NCBI GenBank assembly: GCA_903845365.1
Contig: CAIMXI010000432.1
Location: forward strand, 1 to 37,541
Origin: an uncultured Geobacteraceae bacterium
GTDB lineage: Bacteria; Desulfobacterota; Desulfuromonadia; Geobacterales; Pseudopelobacteraceae
DNA length: 37,541 bases
Reading direction: 5' to 3'
A program made the position numbers and the translations under genes. The first letter of the stretch is position 1. Every line of letters begins with the position of its first letter. The notes beneath the pieces were generated by a model. That model had not been told where the DNA came from. It saw only the letters and a program-made list of their open reading frames with translations, and ran no database searches. Below are positions 13,558 through 22,832 of the stretch, piece after piece.

Positions 13558-13707
13558 ATGAAAAGAACATATCAGCCAAGTAATATATCCCGCAAGCGCA
13601 CCCATGGTTTCCTTGTAAGAATGGCCACAAAAAATGGCCGTCTGGTAATTAAGCGCAGAAGAGCAAAAGGGCGAAAAAATCTGGCAGTAAGAGTTTCTGC
13701 AAAGTAA
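13558..13707 (+). CDS. rpmH: 50S ribosomal protein L34
   Basis: A 49-residue, very basic ribosomal protein of the large subunit. The sequence starts [18 protein letters not shown] and continues [20 protein letters not shown], the highly conserved L34 pattern, ending VRVSAK. AGAGGT lies eight bases before the ATG. It is the first gene of the divergent plus-strand cluster and sits directly upstream of rnpA, as in most bacteria. Confidence 0.97.
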   Translation: MKRTYQPSNISRKRTHGFLVRMATKNGRLVIKRRRAKGRKNLAVRVSAK

Positions 13708-13717
13708 TTTATTCGAC

Positions 13718-14098
13718 GTGACTGTTGTTTCGACCGCCAAATTTCCCAAGAGCGCACGTTTGCGGAAGCGGGCTGAATTTCTTCAGCTTACTCCCGCTCA
13801 GCATAAATCAGTAGTTCGTGGTTTCCTGGTCGTGTGGCGTGAAAATAACTTACAAACGGCTCGTCTCGGTATTACTGCGAGCAAAAAAATAGGCTGTGCC
13901 GCTGTTCGTAACAGGGTTAAACGGTGTCTGCGTGAAATTTTCAGGCACAATCGCCTGGAGATGTCGGCAGTTGATCTTAATGTTATCGCCCGTCGAGAAT
14001 CGGCACTTATGACGTTTCCGGATATTGAGCGGGAACTCAAGAAGGTTCTTCATATAATAGGCTTGTCCCCATGTTCAAGAGCGGTTTGCTCCTCGTAA
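13718..14098 (+). CDS. rnpA: Ribonuclease P protein component
   Basis: The protein subunit that assists the RNase P ribozyme in maturing the 5' end of tRNAs. It is 126 residues. The N-terminal [13 protein letters not shown] and the RNR-type motif [15 protein letters not shown] are diagnostic. The chosen start is a GTG only 10 bp after rpmH, with no visible Shine-Dalgarno sequence, so it may be translationally coupled to rpmH; the exact start is uncertain. Its 3' end overlaps yidD by 28 bp. Confidence 0.94.
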   Translation: MTVVSTAKFPKSARLRKRAEFLQLTPAQHKSVVRGFLVVWRENNLQTARLGITASKKIGCAAVRNRVKRCLREIFRHNRLEMSAVDLNVIARRESALMTFPDIERELKKVLHIIGLSPCSRAVCSS

Positions 14099-14283
14099 TC
14101 AGGTTTTACCAGAAGGCGGTTTCACCACTTCTCCCTCAGACCTGCCGTTTTTATCCCTCCTGTTCCGAGTATTCCCGTGAGTCTTTAATTCGGCATGGTG
14201 TCGTCAGGGGTCTGAATCTTTCTGTGGGCAGAATATGTAAGTGTCATCCGTTTCATCCGGGCGGTCACGACCCGGTACCTTAA
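14071..14283 (+). CDS. yidD: Membrane protein insertion efficiency factor YidD
   Basis: A 70-residue member of the YidD family, thought to help YidC-dependent membrane protein insertion. It has the amphipathic N-terminal helix ([16 protein letters not shown]) and the conserved cysteine-rich core [11 protein letters not shown], followed by the GGHDPVP end. It overlaps the end of rnpA in another frame and is followed 34 bp later by yidC, the standard arrangement. Confidence 0.94.
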   Translation: MFKSGLLLVIRFYQKAVSPLLPQTCRFYPSCSEYSRESLIRHGVVRGLNLSVGRICKCHPFHPGGHDPVP

Positions 14284-14317
14284 CAGATAAAGATCAAGTA
14301 GCACTCCGGGAGTTTAG

Positions 14318-15925
14318 ATGGAAAAGCGCGCTTTTATAGCAGTAGGTCTTTCAATAGCAGTTTTTTATCTGTTTTCCATGCTGTTTGGCCCGGATAAGCA
14401 GACAGTCGCACCCCCTGCCCCTCAGAGCGCTTCTTCAGTCACTAATAGTTCTGTTGTACCGAGTCAACCGCCGCCAGTATTCCAGACTCCTGTGCCAGAT
14501 AGCAGCAAATCTCTCCCCACAAACGTCGTGCAAAAAGTCATTACTGTGGAAACCGATCTTTACACAGCCCGAATTTCTTCTCGTGGAGCTAGTCTAAAGA
14601 GCCTGACACTCAAAAAATACCGCGAGGAAAACTCACCAGAATCGAAAAATGTAACTCTGGGAAACGACTCAGACCCCAATATTTATTCTTTTTCGACGCG
14701 CGCTTCCGGCTTTAATCTCCCCGATAACACGGACTTCATGGTTGATGCCAACAGCATTACAATTGAAAATGGTGGTACACGTCAACTAACGTTCAATTAT
14801 ATTTCCGGCCAGGGGTATACGGTTCGCAAAATATATACTTTTTCGGCCGGTGCGTACGGAATCAAACTTGAAACCCAAGTTTTTAACAACTCTGCTGCGC
14901 CCATTGTCGGGGCAATTCAGCACGTTATGACCTACCCGGCTGAGCCGAAAGTTAAAGACAACCGCTTTGACACCGCCGGAGCGTACCTCTTTTCTGATAA
15001 CAGCCTGCAAACGAATAAAATTAATGATGTTTCCTCTGCCTCAAAGCGCTACGAAAAGAGCATTCAGTGGTCCGGTTTTGCGGATAAGTATTTTTTGAAT
15101 GCAATTCTCGCAGAGAATAACAGTATTGCTTCTGTTGAGCTGAAAAAAAACAGCGCCGGTTTTTTTGAATCTATCGTTTCATCACCACAGTTGACCATCA
15201 ATCCTGGTCAGTCAGTCACTACTTCAAGCCGCCTGTTTGTTGGTCCCAAAGATCTTGATATACTCAAGGCTCAGGGCAATTCACTAGAGCAGTCACTTGA
15301 TTTGGGCTGGTTTACTGTAATAGCCAAGCCGCTGCTTTACTCACTGAAGTTTTTTTACGGCTATGTTGGTAACTACGGCGTTGCGATCATAATCATAACA
15401 ATTATTCTTAAAGCGTTCTTTTTCCCGCTCACCCACAAGAGCTACAAGTCTATGAAGGGTATGCAGAAAATTCAGCCTGAAATGGGAAAGTTGCGTGAGA
15501 AATATAAAGATGACAGAGATTCCATGAACAAGGCGGTTATGGAGCTGTATCGTGAGCATAAGGTAAACCCGATGGGGGGGTGCCTGCCGATGGTTGTTCA
15601 GATTCCGGTGTTTTTTGCGCTCTACAAGTCGCTGATGTTTTCTATAGAGCTTCGCCATGCCCCTTTCTTTTTGTGGGTTACCGACCTTGCGGATAAAGAC
15701 CCCTATTATGTTACTCCGGTTATTATGGGTATCACGATGTTCGTCCAGCAGAAAATGACACCTTCTCAAATGGATCCGATGCAACAGAAGATGATGTTGG
15801 CGCTGCCGGTGGTTTTTACCTTCATGTTTCTTAGCTTTCCTTCCGGTCTGGTACTCTACTGGCTGGTTAATAACGTGCTCACTATTGGCCAGCAGATGTA
15901 CATAAACAAGCTTGTAAAAGATTGA
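14318..15925 (+). CDS. yidC: Membrane protein insertase YidC
   Basis: The inner-membrane insertase and chaperone for membrane proteins, acting alone or with SecYEG. The 535 residues show the Gram-negative layout. An N-terminal membrane helix lies at about 5-24. A large periplasmic domain follows (about 60-330), beginning with a Pro/Ser/Gln-rich linker. The conserved C-terminal insertase domain from about 345 has several membrane helices and the cytoplasmic loop [20 protein letters not shown]. The NPMGGCLP motif and the [11 protein letters not shown] segment are typical. GGGAG lies about six bases before the ATG. No jag gene follows; mnmE begins about 23 bp downstream. Confidence 0.97.
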   Translation: MEKRAFIAVGLSIAVFYLFSMLFGPDKQTVAPPAPQSASSVTNSSVVPSQPPPVFQTPVPDSSKSLPTNVVQKVITVETDLYTARISSRGASLKSLTLKKYREENSPESKNVTLGNDSDPNIYSFSTRASGFNLPDNTDFMVDANSITIENGGTRQLTFNYISGQGYTVRKIYTFSAGAYGIKLETQVFNNSAAPIVGAIQHVMTYPAEPKVKDNRFDTAGAYLFSDNSLQTNKINDVSSASKRYEKSIQWSGFADKYFLNAILAENNSIASVELKKNSAGFFESIVSSPQLTINPGQSVTTSSRLFVGPKDLDILKAQGNSLEQSLDLGWFTVIAKPLLYSLKFFYGYVGNYGVAIIIITIILKAFFFPLTHKSYKSMKGMQKIQPEMGKLREKYKDDRDSMNKAVMELYREHKVNPMGGCLPMVVQIPVFFALYKSLMFSIELRHAPFFLWVTDLADKDPYYVTPVIMGITMFVQQKMTPSQMDPMQQKMMLALPVVFTFMFLSFPSGLVLYWLVNNVLTIGQQMYINKLVKD

Positions 15926-15948
15926 TTTCAGCCGGGAGTATTTTGTGT

Positions 15949-17316
15949 ATGTATATTCGTGACACGATAGCGGCTGTCAGCACCCCTCCCGGAAATGGCG
16001 GTATCGGCATAATCCGGGTCAGTGGAGACCAGGCATCCGTTGTCAGAAATACTGTTTTTAACTCTGTATCAGACGGTGGCCTTGTGAGCCACCGTTTTTA
16101 TTTTGGTATGATCTGCGATGCGGCGACCGGTGAAAAGGTAGACGAAGCGATGGCGGTATTTATGCGCTCTCCCCGCTCTTACACGCGTGAAGATGTTCTG
16201 GAGTTACACTGTCATGGCGGCTGGCTGGTCGTTGAACGTGTTTTGGCGTTAGTCCTCGCGTGTGGGGTTCGTCTGGCCGATCCTGGTGAATTTACGCGTC
16301 GTGCGTTTCTTAACGGGCGTATTGATTTGATACAGGCAGAAGCGGTAATGGATATCATTTCTTCAAAGAGTGAAGCTGCTCTTCATTTGGCGCAGAGTCA
16401 GCGGGAAGGAGCGCTTTCGAGGCGTATTGATGAGGTGAGGATGCACCTGCTTCAGGCTCTTGCGCTTGTTGAAACTTATATAGACTTTCCCGACGATGAT
16501 CTTGGCCAGACTGATGTTGTTGCTATTGCCGCTGCCGTTGAGACCGCTCAGGGCATGCTGTCCGTTCTTCTATCCACCTTTGAGGAGGGGCGAATAATTC
16601 GGGACGGGATCTCCGTGCTGATTGTCGGTAAGCCGAATGCCGGAAAATCGAGCCTGCTTAATCGTCTCCTCAACGAGAATCGCGCTATTGTCACCCATAT
16701 TCCCGGCACAACCCGGGATATAATTGAGGAAACAATCACTATTGAAGGGTTGGCCGTCCGGTTCCTGGATACAGCGGGTGTTCGCCATACCGAGGATCTG
16801 GTGGAACAGGAGGGGATCAATAGAACTCTGCAAAAAGTGACTCAGGCAGATCTTATCATTGCGCTGTTTGATGGCTCCAGTACATTTAGCCAGGAAGATC
16901 AGATGCTGTTGGATGCTATTTCCGGGCGGAAGATACTGGCCGTGATTAACAAGTCTGACCTTCCTCAGATCCTGACCATTCCCGATGAGAGCTGTTTTTT
17001 GGCCACTGTTGTTATATCGGCGCTATCAGGGTTTGGAGTCGATCAGCTTAAACATGTTATATGTCGGCTGTTTCTGCATTCTGCGACAGTTGATTCCCGT
17101 GAATTTATTGCTTTGTCCCGGGCCAGGCACAGGGATGCTCTTGTTTCTGCCGAAAGCCATATACGGCAATTTTCAGCCGGTCTTCAGGAGCGTAACCTGG
17201 AACTGCTTGCCTTAGACCTGCGTGCTGCACTGGATTCTGTTGCTGCAGTCACCGGCCAGACCGCTACGGACGAACTCCTTGACCTCATATTTTCTTCGTT
17301 TTGCATCGGCAAATAG
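15949..17316 (+). CDS. mnmE: tRNA modification GTPase MnmE
   Basis: A GTPase that, with MnmG, installs the carboxymethylaminomethyl group at wobble U34 of certain tRNAs. It is 455 residues. The N-terminal tetrahydrofolate-binding domain starts [19 protein letters not shown]. The inserted G domain has P-loop GKPNAGKS (227-234), GTTRD, DTAG and NKSD. The C-terminus is the catalytic CIGK. An in-frame upstream start overlapping yidC exists, but the ATG at 15949 has GGGAG about 10 bases upstream and gives the normal N-terminus. Its partner mnmG follows 45 bp later. Confidence 0.97.
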   Translation: MYIRDTIAAVSTPPGNGGIGIIRVSGDQASVVRNTVFNSVSDGGLVSHRFYFGMICDAATGEKVDEAMAVFMRSPRSYTREDVLELHCHGGWLVVERVLALVLACGVRLADPGEFTRRAFLNGRIDLIQAEAVMDIISSKSEAALHLAQSQREGALSRRIDEVRMHLLQALALVETYIDFPDDDLGQTDVVAIAAAVETAQGMLSVLLSTFEEGRIIRDGISVLIVGKPNAGKSSLLNRLLNENRAIVTHIPGTTRDIIEETITIEGLAVRFLDTAGVRHTEDLVEQEGINRTLQKVTQADLIIALFDGSSTFSQEDQMLLDAISGRKILAVINKSDLPQILTIPDESCFLATVVISALSGFGVDQLKHVICRLFLHSATVDSREFIALSRARHRDALVSAESHIRQFSAGLQERNLELLALDLRAALDSVAAVTGQTATDELLDLIFSSFCIGK

Positions 17317-17361
17317 TGGTATTTTTCTCGTAGAACATTCTCTCTCCATCGGATTCTATAT

Positions 17362-19248
17362 ATGACTAGCTCTGATAGTATATACGATGTAATTGTCGTT
17401 GGCGCGGGGCACGCCGGTTGCGAAGCGGCACTGGCCTCTGCTCGTATGGGGTGTCGGACGATGCTGCTGACAATCAATTTAGACGCAATTGCCCTCATGT
17501 CGTGTAACCCTTCAATTGGAGGTTTGGCAAAAGGGCATTTAGTAAAGGAAATTGATGCCCTGGGCGGGGAAATGGCGAAAAATATTGATGCAACCGGCAT
17601 TCAGTTCCGCACTCTCAATATAAAGAAGGGACCTGCTGTGAGGGCTTCTCGCGCCCAGGCTGATAAGCAGCTTTATCGGCTTCGCATGAAAAGAGTGCTT
17701 GAGCAGCAGAAAAATCTTGACCTTAAACAGGGTGAGGTTACGTCTTTACTTCTGAATGACGCGGAGGTTCATGGTGTCAAGTTGCGATCCGGGATCAGTT
17801 ATCTCTCAAAAACGGTAGTTGTTACTACTGGAACATTCATGCGTGGTCTTATCCATGTCGGACTGAATAATTATCCTGGTGGCCGTGCTGGTGATCAGGC
17901 TTCCGTTGGTCTTTCAGATCAGTTGCGGGAATATGGCTTTCAAGTTGGTCGTTTGAAAACAGGAACACCAGCACGACTTGATGGCCGATCAATTGATTTT
18001 TCAAAACTTGAAACCCAGTTTGGCGATGACCCGCCGCGCCCTTTTTCATTTTCTACTGCGCGAATTACCATGCCGCAGTTACCATGCCATATTGCCTACA
18101 CGAACCTGCGCTCACATGATATCATTCGATCCGGCCTTGATCGTTCCCCTCTGTATTCAGGGGTAATAGAAGGTATTGGCCCTCGTTACTGTCCCTCAAT
18201 CGAGGATAAGGTTGTGCGCTTTCCAGATAAAGATCGTCACCAGACTTTTATCGAGCCTGAAGGTCTTGACACAATTGAAGTCTATCCTAGCGGGATGTCA
18301 ACATCGTTGCCGATTGATATTCAGATCGCTTTCTACCGTTCAATTGAAGGACTTGAACGTGTCGAAATAATGCGCCCGGCGTACGCAATCGAATATGATT
18401 ACGTTGATCCGATTCAACTTCACAGCTCGCTCGAAACAAAAAGAGTTAAAAATCTTTTTCACGCCGGTCAGATTAATGGAACTTCCGGTTATGAAGAAGC
18501 CGCTGGGCAGGGGCTTATTGCCGGCATCAATGCCGCTCATAAGGTGATGGGTAATGAACCTCTCGTGCTCTTGCGGAGTCAAGCATACATCGGCGTAATG
18601 ATCGATGATCTTGTGACTCTCGGCACTAAAGAGCCGTATCGCATGTTTACATCCCGAGCTGAATACCGGCTGTTATTGCGTGAAGATAATGCCGATCTGC
18701 GTCTGCGTGAGATAGGTTACCAGCTCGGCCTTGTTTCCGAACAGGAATACCTTCAGTTTGTTGAAAAGCGCTTCAAAATTGCAGCGGAGTTGGAGCGCAT
18801 CTCCATTACCCGTCTGCATCACAATCCAGAACAGGTTGAGATACTTGCCCGGCATGGTCTTAATGATATTCAGAAAGGTACAACTCTTGAGCAGCTACTC
18901 AAACGACCGGAAGTTTCGTACACAGATTTGGCTGATCTTGATTCTGTTTCACGTGAAACATCAGAAGTAATTCGTGATCAGGTTGAAATTCAGACCAAGT
19001 ATAAGGGCTATATTGATCGGCAACTAGAGCAGATAGAACAGTCAAAAAAACTCGAATCTACCCGCATTCCGGAAGAGCTTGATTACGCATCGATAAAGAG
19101 CCTGACTACGGAAGTTTATGAAAAATTGTCAAAATACAGACCAGATACTCTTGGTCAGGCATCAAGGATTCCCGGAGTTACGCCTGCGGCCATTTCTATT
19201 TTATCAATTGCTCTAAAATCCTCGTCGTGGAAGGATACTCGTGAATAA
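17362..19248 (+). CDS. mnmG: tRNA uridine-5-carboxymethylaminomethyl(34) synthesis enzyme MnmG
   Basis: The FAD-dependent partner of MnmE in tRNA wobble uridine modification. It is 628 residues, the normal length. The FAD-binding motif VIVVGAGHAGCEAA is at residues 10-23. The family blocks SCNPSIGGLAKGHLVKEIDALGG and the later QINGTSGYEEAAGQGL are present. The start at 17362 has only a weak ribosome-binding site, so translation may depend on upstream transcription and leader context. Its stop codon overlaps the start of rsmG by one base (TAATG), indicating translational coupling. Confidence 0.97.
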   Translation: MTSSDSIYDVIVVGAGHAGCEAALASARMGCRTMLLTINLDAIALMSCNPSIGGLAKGHLVKEIDALGGEMAKNIDATGIQFRTLNIKKGPAVRASRAQADKQLYRLRMKRVLEQQKNLDLKQGEVTSLLLNDAEVHGVKLRSGISYLSKTVVVTTGTFMRGLIHVGLNNYPGGRAGDQASVGLSDQLREYGFQVGRLKTGTPARLDGRSIDFSKLETQFGDDPPRPFSFSTARITMPQLPCHIAYTNLRSHDIIRSGLDRSPLYSGVIEGIGPRYCPSIEDKVVRFPDKDRHQTFIEPEGLDTIEVYPSGMSTSLPIDIQIAFYRSIEGLERVEIMRPAYAIEYDYVDPIQLHSSLETKRVKNLFHAGQINGTSGYEEAAGQGLIAGINAAHKVMGNEPLVLLRSQAYIGVMIDDLVTLGTKEPYRMFTSRAEYRLLLREDNADLRLREIGYQLGLVSEQEYLQFVEKRFKIAAELERISITRLHHNPEQVEILARHGLNDIQKGTTLEQLLKRPEVSYTDLADLDSVSRETSEVIRDQVEIQTKYKGYIDRQLEQIEQSKKLESTRIPEELDYASIKSLTTEVYEKLSKYRPDTLGQASRIPGVTPAAISILSIALKSSSWKDTRE

Positions 19249-19910
19249 TGAGTTTATCTATCGGTGACATAGTTGCGCAGGAGTCGCAATTAATCGGGCT
19301 ACCACTTACAGCTTCCGCAATAGAGGCGTTTGAGCGCTATGCTGCTGAACTAAAAAAATGGAACCTCAAGTTTAATCTGACTGCCATCACAAACGACAGA
19401 GAGATTGCAATAAAACACTTCCTTGATTCACTCATTATTGCTCCGCATCTAACTGTTGATGATCGTCTGCTTGATATAGGATCCGGTGCAGGGTTTCCGA
19501 TTATTCCGTTAAAAATAGTCAGGCCGGATGTATCTATGGTTTCCGTTGATGCCGTTGAAAAAAAAATCCATTTCCAACGACACATTATTCGACTTCTTGA
19601 TTTAAAAAAAATTGAAGCGGTTCATACACGCATTGAAGAGCTTCATAAAACTAAACTCAATTCATTTACTGTTATTACCTCACGTGCGTTTACCAGACTG
19701 GATCGTTTCGTTGCCCTGGCTGCTCCACTGCTTGCTGAAGGAGGAGTGCTGATTGCAATGAAAGGTGAGGAGGTGGAGTGTGAAGTTTCGGCTAGTGATA
19801 ATAGTCTGAAGGCCAGCGGCTTTACCGTTGCCTCGATTCAGCGCTATACACTGCCTGAAAACATGGGTGAACGGGTACTGACGTTCCTAAAGTCGAGCAA
19901 AGCCGCATAA
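19248..19910 (+). CDS. rsmG: 16S rRNA (guanine-N7) methyltransferase RsmG
   Basis: Methylates G527 (E. coli numbering) of 16S rRNA at N7, using S-adenosylmethionine. It is 220 residues. The SAM-binding motif LLDIGSGAGFPIIPLKI is at about 74-90, and the FNLTAI motif near residue 42 and the TSRAF block are typical of the GidB family. It is coupled to mnmG by a one-base overlap. In many bacteria parA and parB follow; here they do not. Confidence 0.96.
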   Translation: MSLSIGDIVAQESQLIGLPLTASAIEAFERYAAELKKWNLKFNLTAITNDREIAIKHFLDSLIIAPHLTVDDRLLDIGSGAGFPIIPLKIVRPDVSMVSVDAVEKKIHFQRHIIRLLDLKKIEAVHTRIEELHKTKLNSFTVITSRAFTRLDRFVALAAPLLAEGGVLIAMKGEEVECEVSASDNSLKASGFTVASIQRYTLPENMGERVLTFLKSSKAA

Positions 19911-20021
19911 AATAAGGGATAAGAGAGGCTTGCTCCAAAAACAGCTCTTACGGCATTTTCAGACAATTTAAATAGAGAGGTATGGGTATTTCCTGTTTTT
20001 CTGTTATGACGCGTTTTAGAG

Positions 20022-20049
20022 CCGCTGAGCGAAGCGGAGATGTTTTTGT
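20022..20049 (+). terminator. Weak hairpin and T-run in the rsmG-hsp20 spacer
   Basis: CCGCT (20022-20026) and AGCGG (20033-20037) form a short stem with a six-base loop, followed by a T-rich stretch (TGTTTTTGTTT). It could be a weak terminator for rsmG or a structured leader of the heat-shock gene. The stem is only five pairs. Confidence 0.3.
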
Positions 20050-20093
20050 TTAAAAGCACCGGAAAAAATAGTAGATAAAAGGAGTAAATAGCC

Positions 20094-20540
20094 ATGGCAC
20101 TTGTAAAGTACAACCCGCTACGAGAGTTGCGCACTATGCAGGATCAGATGAACAGGCTCCTTAATCTTTCCTGGAATCATGATCTACCCAGCGAAGATAT
20201 TAAAGAGGGGCTCTGGCAGCCCGCAGTAGACATTTATGAAACAGCCGACTCTATTGTCATAAAAGCTGAGCTCCCGGATGTGGATCAGAAAGATATTGAG
20301 GTGCGTATTGAGGAGAGTACGCTCATTCTGAAAGGTGAGCGTAAGCATGAAGATGAGGTTAAAAAAGAAAATTATCACCGTATTGAAAGGTACTTCGGTA
20401 CCTTCCAAAGGAGTTTCAGTTTGCCGACGTCGGTAGATCAGGAAAAGGTAGAAGCAAATTGTGAGAGAGGAATTTTGACAATTACACTTCCTAAAAAGGA
20501 AGAAACTAAACTTAAGTCGATCAACATTCAAGTGAAGTAG
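20094..20540 (+). CDS. Small heat-shock protein, Hsp20/alpha-crystallin family
   Basis: A 148-residue ATP-independent holdase that binds unfolding proteins in large oligomers. The short N-terminal arm (MALVKYNPLRELRTMQDQMNRL) is typical of bacterial class A small heat-shock proteins. The alpha-crystallin domain spans about 40-135, with VDIYETADSIVIKAELPDV, ILKGERKHE and the conserved GILTITLPKKEE near the C-terminus; the C-terminal IQV resembles the I-x-V/I assembly motif. AAAGGAG precedes the ATG. The 183-bp leader has no sigma-32 promoter that I could identify confidently. It is a single-gene unit between rsmG and sucC. Confidence 0.94.
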   Translation: MALVKYNPLRELRTMQDQMNRLLNLSWNHDLPSEDIKEGLWQPAVDIYETADSIVIKAELPDVDQKDIEVRIEESTLILKGERKHEDEVKKENYHRIERYFGTFQRSFSLPTSVDQEKVEANCERGILTITLPKKEETKLKSINIQVK

Positions 20541-20552
20541 AGCCAGTAAACT

Positions 20553-20578
20553 ATTTACCAAAGGTAAATATATTTACC
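20553..20578. promoter_or_regulatory. TTTACC palindrome upstream of sucC (candidate operator)
   Basis: ATTTACC-AAA-GGTAAAT (20553-20569) is a perfect 7-bp inverted repeat, and a third TTTACC half-site follows at 20573-20578. It lies just upstream of the sucC promoter and downstream of hsp20. It may be a repressor or activator site; the stem is AT-rich and lacks a clean T-run, so a terminator is less likely. Confidence 0.4.
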
Positions 20579-20595
20579 ATTATTAAATATTCCGT

Positions 20596-20623
20596 TTGAC
20601 TTTTCTCCGAAATCAACTATTTT
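20596..20623 (+). promoter_or_regulatory. Probable sigma-70-type promoter of sucCD
   Basis: TTGACT (20596-20601), a 16-base spacer and TATTTT (20618-20623) fit the housekeeping consensus at 5 of 6 and 4 of 6 positions. It is followed after about 57 bases by the sucC ATG, which has AAGGAGAG before it. Confidence 0.5.
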
Positions 20624-20680
20624 ATTCAGATGTGACAATTTGTTGTTTAGCTACAACTCAAACTTACCAAGGAGAGCTTC

Positions 20681-21847
20681 ATGAACATTCACGAGTACCA
20701 GGCAAAAGCGATATTACGAAAATTCGGCGTCCCGGTTCCTGACGGCCATGTCGCCTACAACAGCGCCGGCGCGCGCGAATGGGCGAAGCGCTTGGGTGAC
20801 GGGCCATGGGTCATCAAGGCACAGATACACGCCGGTGGCAGAGGTAAAGGTGGCGGTGTCAAGCTGGCCCATACACCGGATGAAGTCCGCAACATCTCAC
20901 GCGAGATGCTAGGCATGATTCTGCACACGCACCAGACCGGTCCAGAGGGGAAACTTGTTACCCGTGTTTTAGTGGAAAAAGGGTGTAATATTGCCAACGA
21001 ACTCTACGTCAGCCTGCTCGTTGATCGCGCCACATCCAAGGTGACGGTGATGGCCTCCACCGAGGGGGGTATGGACATCGAAGAGGTCGCCAGCAGCACT
21101 CCGGAAAAAATATTTGTTGAAACGGTTGACCCACTGGTTGGCCTGACAGCATTCCAATGCCGCAACATCGCCTCCAAACTCGGCCTCACCGGCAAACTGG
21201 TCGGTAAGGCCTCTGCAGTACTGCTCGGTCTCTACAGAACCTTCATGGATTGCGACTGTTCAATGCTCGAGATAAACCCGCTCGTTGTCACCGATGAAGG
21301 GAATCTGCTCGCTATTGATGCTAAATTCGGCTTCGATGATAACGCGATGTTCCGCCATCCCAAAATTGCAGACATGCGCGACTACGATGAAGAAGATCCG
21401 AAAGAGATCGAAGCTTCCCAATTTGAACTATCCTACATCTCTCTCGCCGGTAACATCGGCTGTCTTGTCAACGGCGCCGGTCTAGCCATGGCGACTATGG
21501 ACATTATCAAGCATTACAGCGGTGATCCGGCCAACTTTCTCGACGTTGGCGGCGGCGCCACCATCGAACGCGTCACAGAAGCCTTCAAGATCATTCTCTC
21601 CGACAAGAAAGTTAAAGGCATTCTCGTCAATATCTTCGGCGGCATTATGAAATGCGACATCATTGCAACCGGCGTTGTTGCCGCAGCCCGCCAGGTATCT
21701 CTCGACGTCCCGCTAGTTGTACGTCTCGAAGGCACCAATGTCGAACAGGGGAAACAGATTCTGGCCGAAAGTGGTCTTGATATAGTCGCTGCAGACGGTA
21801 TGGCTGACGCAGCTCAAAAAATTGTCCAGGCTGTAGCAGCCTGCTAA
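20681..21847 (+). CDS. sucC: Succinyl-CoA synthetase beta subunit
   Basis: The ADP-forming succinate-CoA ligase beta subunit, which makes ATP (or GTP) from succinyl-CoA in the TCA cycle. It is 388 residues, as expected. It begins [20 protein letters not shown]. The ATP-grasp domain contains [27 protein letters not shown] and [12 protein letters not shown]. The C-terminal CoA-ligase domain has FLDVGGGA and [18 protein letters not shown] lies about seven bases upstream. sucD follows after 15 bp. Compared with the mnmE-rsmG block, codons end more often in C, which fits high expression. Confidence 0.97.
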   Translation: MNIHEYQAKAILRKFGVPVPDGHVAYNSAGAREWAKRLGDGPWVIKAQIHAGGRGKGGGVKLAHTPDEVRNISREMLGMILHTHQTGPEGKLVTRVLVEKGCNIANELYVSLLVDRATSKVTVMASTEGGMDIEEVASSTPEKIFVETVDPLVGLTAFQCRNIASKLGLTGKLVGKASAVLLGLYRTFMDCDCSMLEINPLVVTDEGNLLAIDAKFGFDDNAMFRHPKIADMRDYDEEDPKEIEASQFELSYISLAGNIGCLVNGAGLAMATMDIIKHYSGDPANFLDVGGGATIERVTEAFKIILSDKKVKGILVNIFGGIMKCDIIATGVVAAARQVSLDVPLVVRLEGTNVEQGKQILAESGLDIVAADGMADAAQKIVQAVAAC

Positions 21848-21862
21848 AGGAGAAACGTTCAC

Positions 21863-22735
21863 ATGAGTATTTTGATAGACAAAAACACCAAGGTAATTAC
21901 ACAAGGGATAACCGGAGCGACCGGGCTCTTTCATGCACAGGGTGCCCGAGACTACGGCACCCAGATGGTCGGCGGTGTCACCCCCGGCAAAGGTGGCACT
22001 GTCATTGACGGCTTCCCGGTCTTCGATACGGTCAAGGAGGCCGCGGAAAAAACCGGTGCCACTGCATCAGTTATCTATGTTCCCCCACCATTTGCTGCAG
22101 ATTCTATCATGGAGGCGGTAGATGCCGGCCTAGATCTGGTCTGCTGTATCACCGAAGGCATCCCGGTCCTCGACATGGTTAAGGTCAAACATTTCATGCG
22201 AGGTAAGAAAACCCGCCTGATTGGTCCGAACTGTCCCGGCATTATTACTCCAGGAGGATGCAAGATAGGCATAATGCCGGGCTACATTCACAAGCCTGGT
22301 CGTGTCGGTGTTGTATCCCGCTCCGGAACATTAACCTATGAAGCGGTCTGGCAGCTCACCTGCCTTGGCATGGGGCAATCAACGTGCGTTGGTATTGGTG
22401 GCGACCCGGTCAACGGCACCAACCATCTTGATGTCCTCCGTCTGTTCCAGGCCGATCCCAACACAGATGCGGTAGTCATGATCGGTGAGATTGGCGGTAC
22501 CTCTGAGGAAGTGGCAGCCCGCTTTGTCAAGGATTACATGACAAAACCGGTCGCAGCCTACATCGCAGGTATAACTGCTCCTCCCGGCAAGCGTATGGGG
22601 CATGCCGGCGCTATTATCTCTGGCGGCAAGGGGACGGCTACGGAAAAAGTAGCAATTTTAAGAGAGTGCGGTATCAGTGTCGCCGACAGTCCTGCCGAAA
22701 TGGCTCAGGCACTGTTGAAAGTATATAAACCGTAG
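21863..22735 (+). CDS. sucD: Succinyl-CoA synthetase alpha subunit
   Basis: The alpha subunit of succinate-CoA ligase, which binds CoA and carries the phosphohistidine. It is 290 residues. The CoA-binding Rossmann part starts [31 protein letters not shown] is present, and the phospho-acceptor histidine lies in the [15 protein letters not shown] motif near the C-terminus. AAAGGAG precedes the ATG by about 10 bases. It forms an operon with sucC, and maeB follows 97 bp later across a hairpin repeat. Confidence 0.97.
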   Translation: MSILIDKNTKVITQGITGATGLFHAQGARDYGTQMVGGVTPGKGGTVIDGFPVFDTVKEAAEKTGATASVIYVPPPFAADSIMEAVDAGLDLVCCITEGIPVLDMVKVKHFMRGKKTRLIGPNCPGIITPGGCKIGIMPGYIHKPGRVGVVSRSGTLTYEAVWQLTCLGMGQSTCVGIGGDPVNGTNHLDVLRLFQADPNTDAVVMIGEIGGTSEEVAARFVKDYMTKPVAAYIAGITAPPGKRMGHAGAIISGGKGTATEKVAILRECGISVADSPAEMAQALLKVYKP

Positions 22736-22746
22736 AAAGGAAAGGC

Positions 22747-22800
22747 AGGTTGAAGGTTGAAGTCTGTCAGAAAAGCCTTTTAAACTTCAACCTTCAACCT
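22747..22800. repeat. Inverted repeat of TTCAACC units between sucD and maeB
   Basis: A perfect 17-bp inverted repeat (22747-22763 and 22784-22800) encloses a 20-base loop. Each arm is built from short direct repeats of TTCAACC or its complement, with a further partial copy beyond the right arm. It lies in the sucD-maeB spacer. It could attenuate or stabilise the transcript, or be a dispersed intergenic repeat. Confidence 0.75.
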
Positions 22801-22832
22801 TCAACCAACCTAATAAAAGGAGAAATGAGAAT

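Noticed and set aside
20041-20093. RNA thermometer in the hsp20 leader
   Set aside because: No U-rich or CUCC-type segment that would clearly pair with the AAAGGAG ribosome-binding site was seen, so the idea is unsupported.
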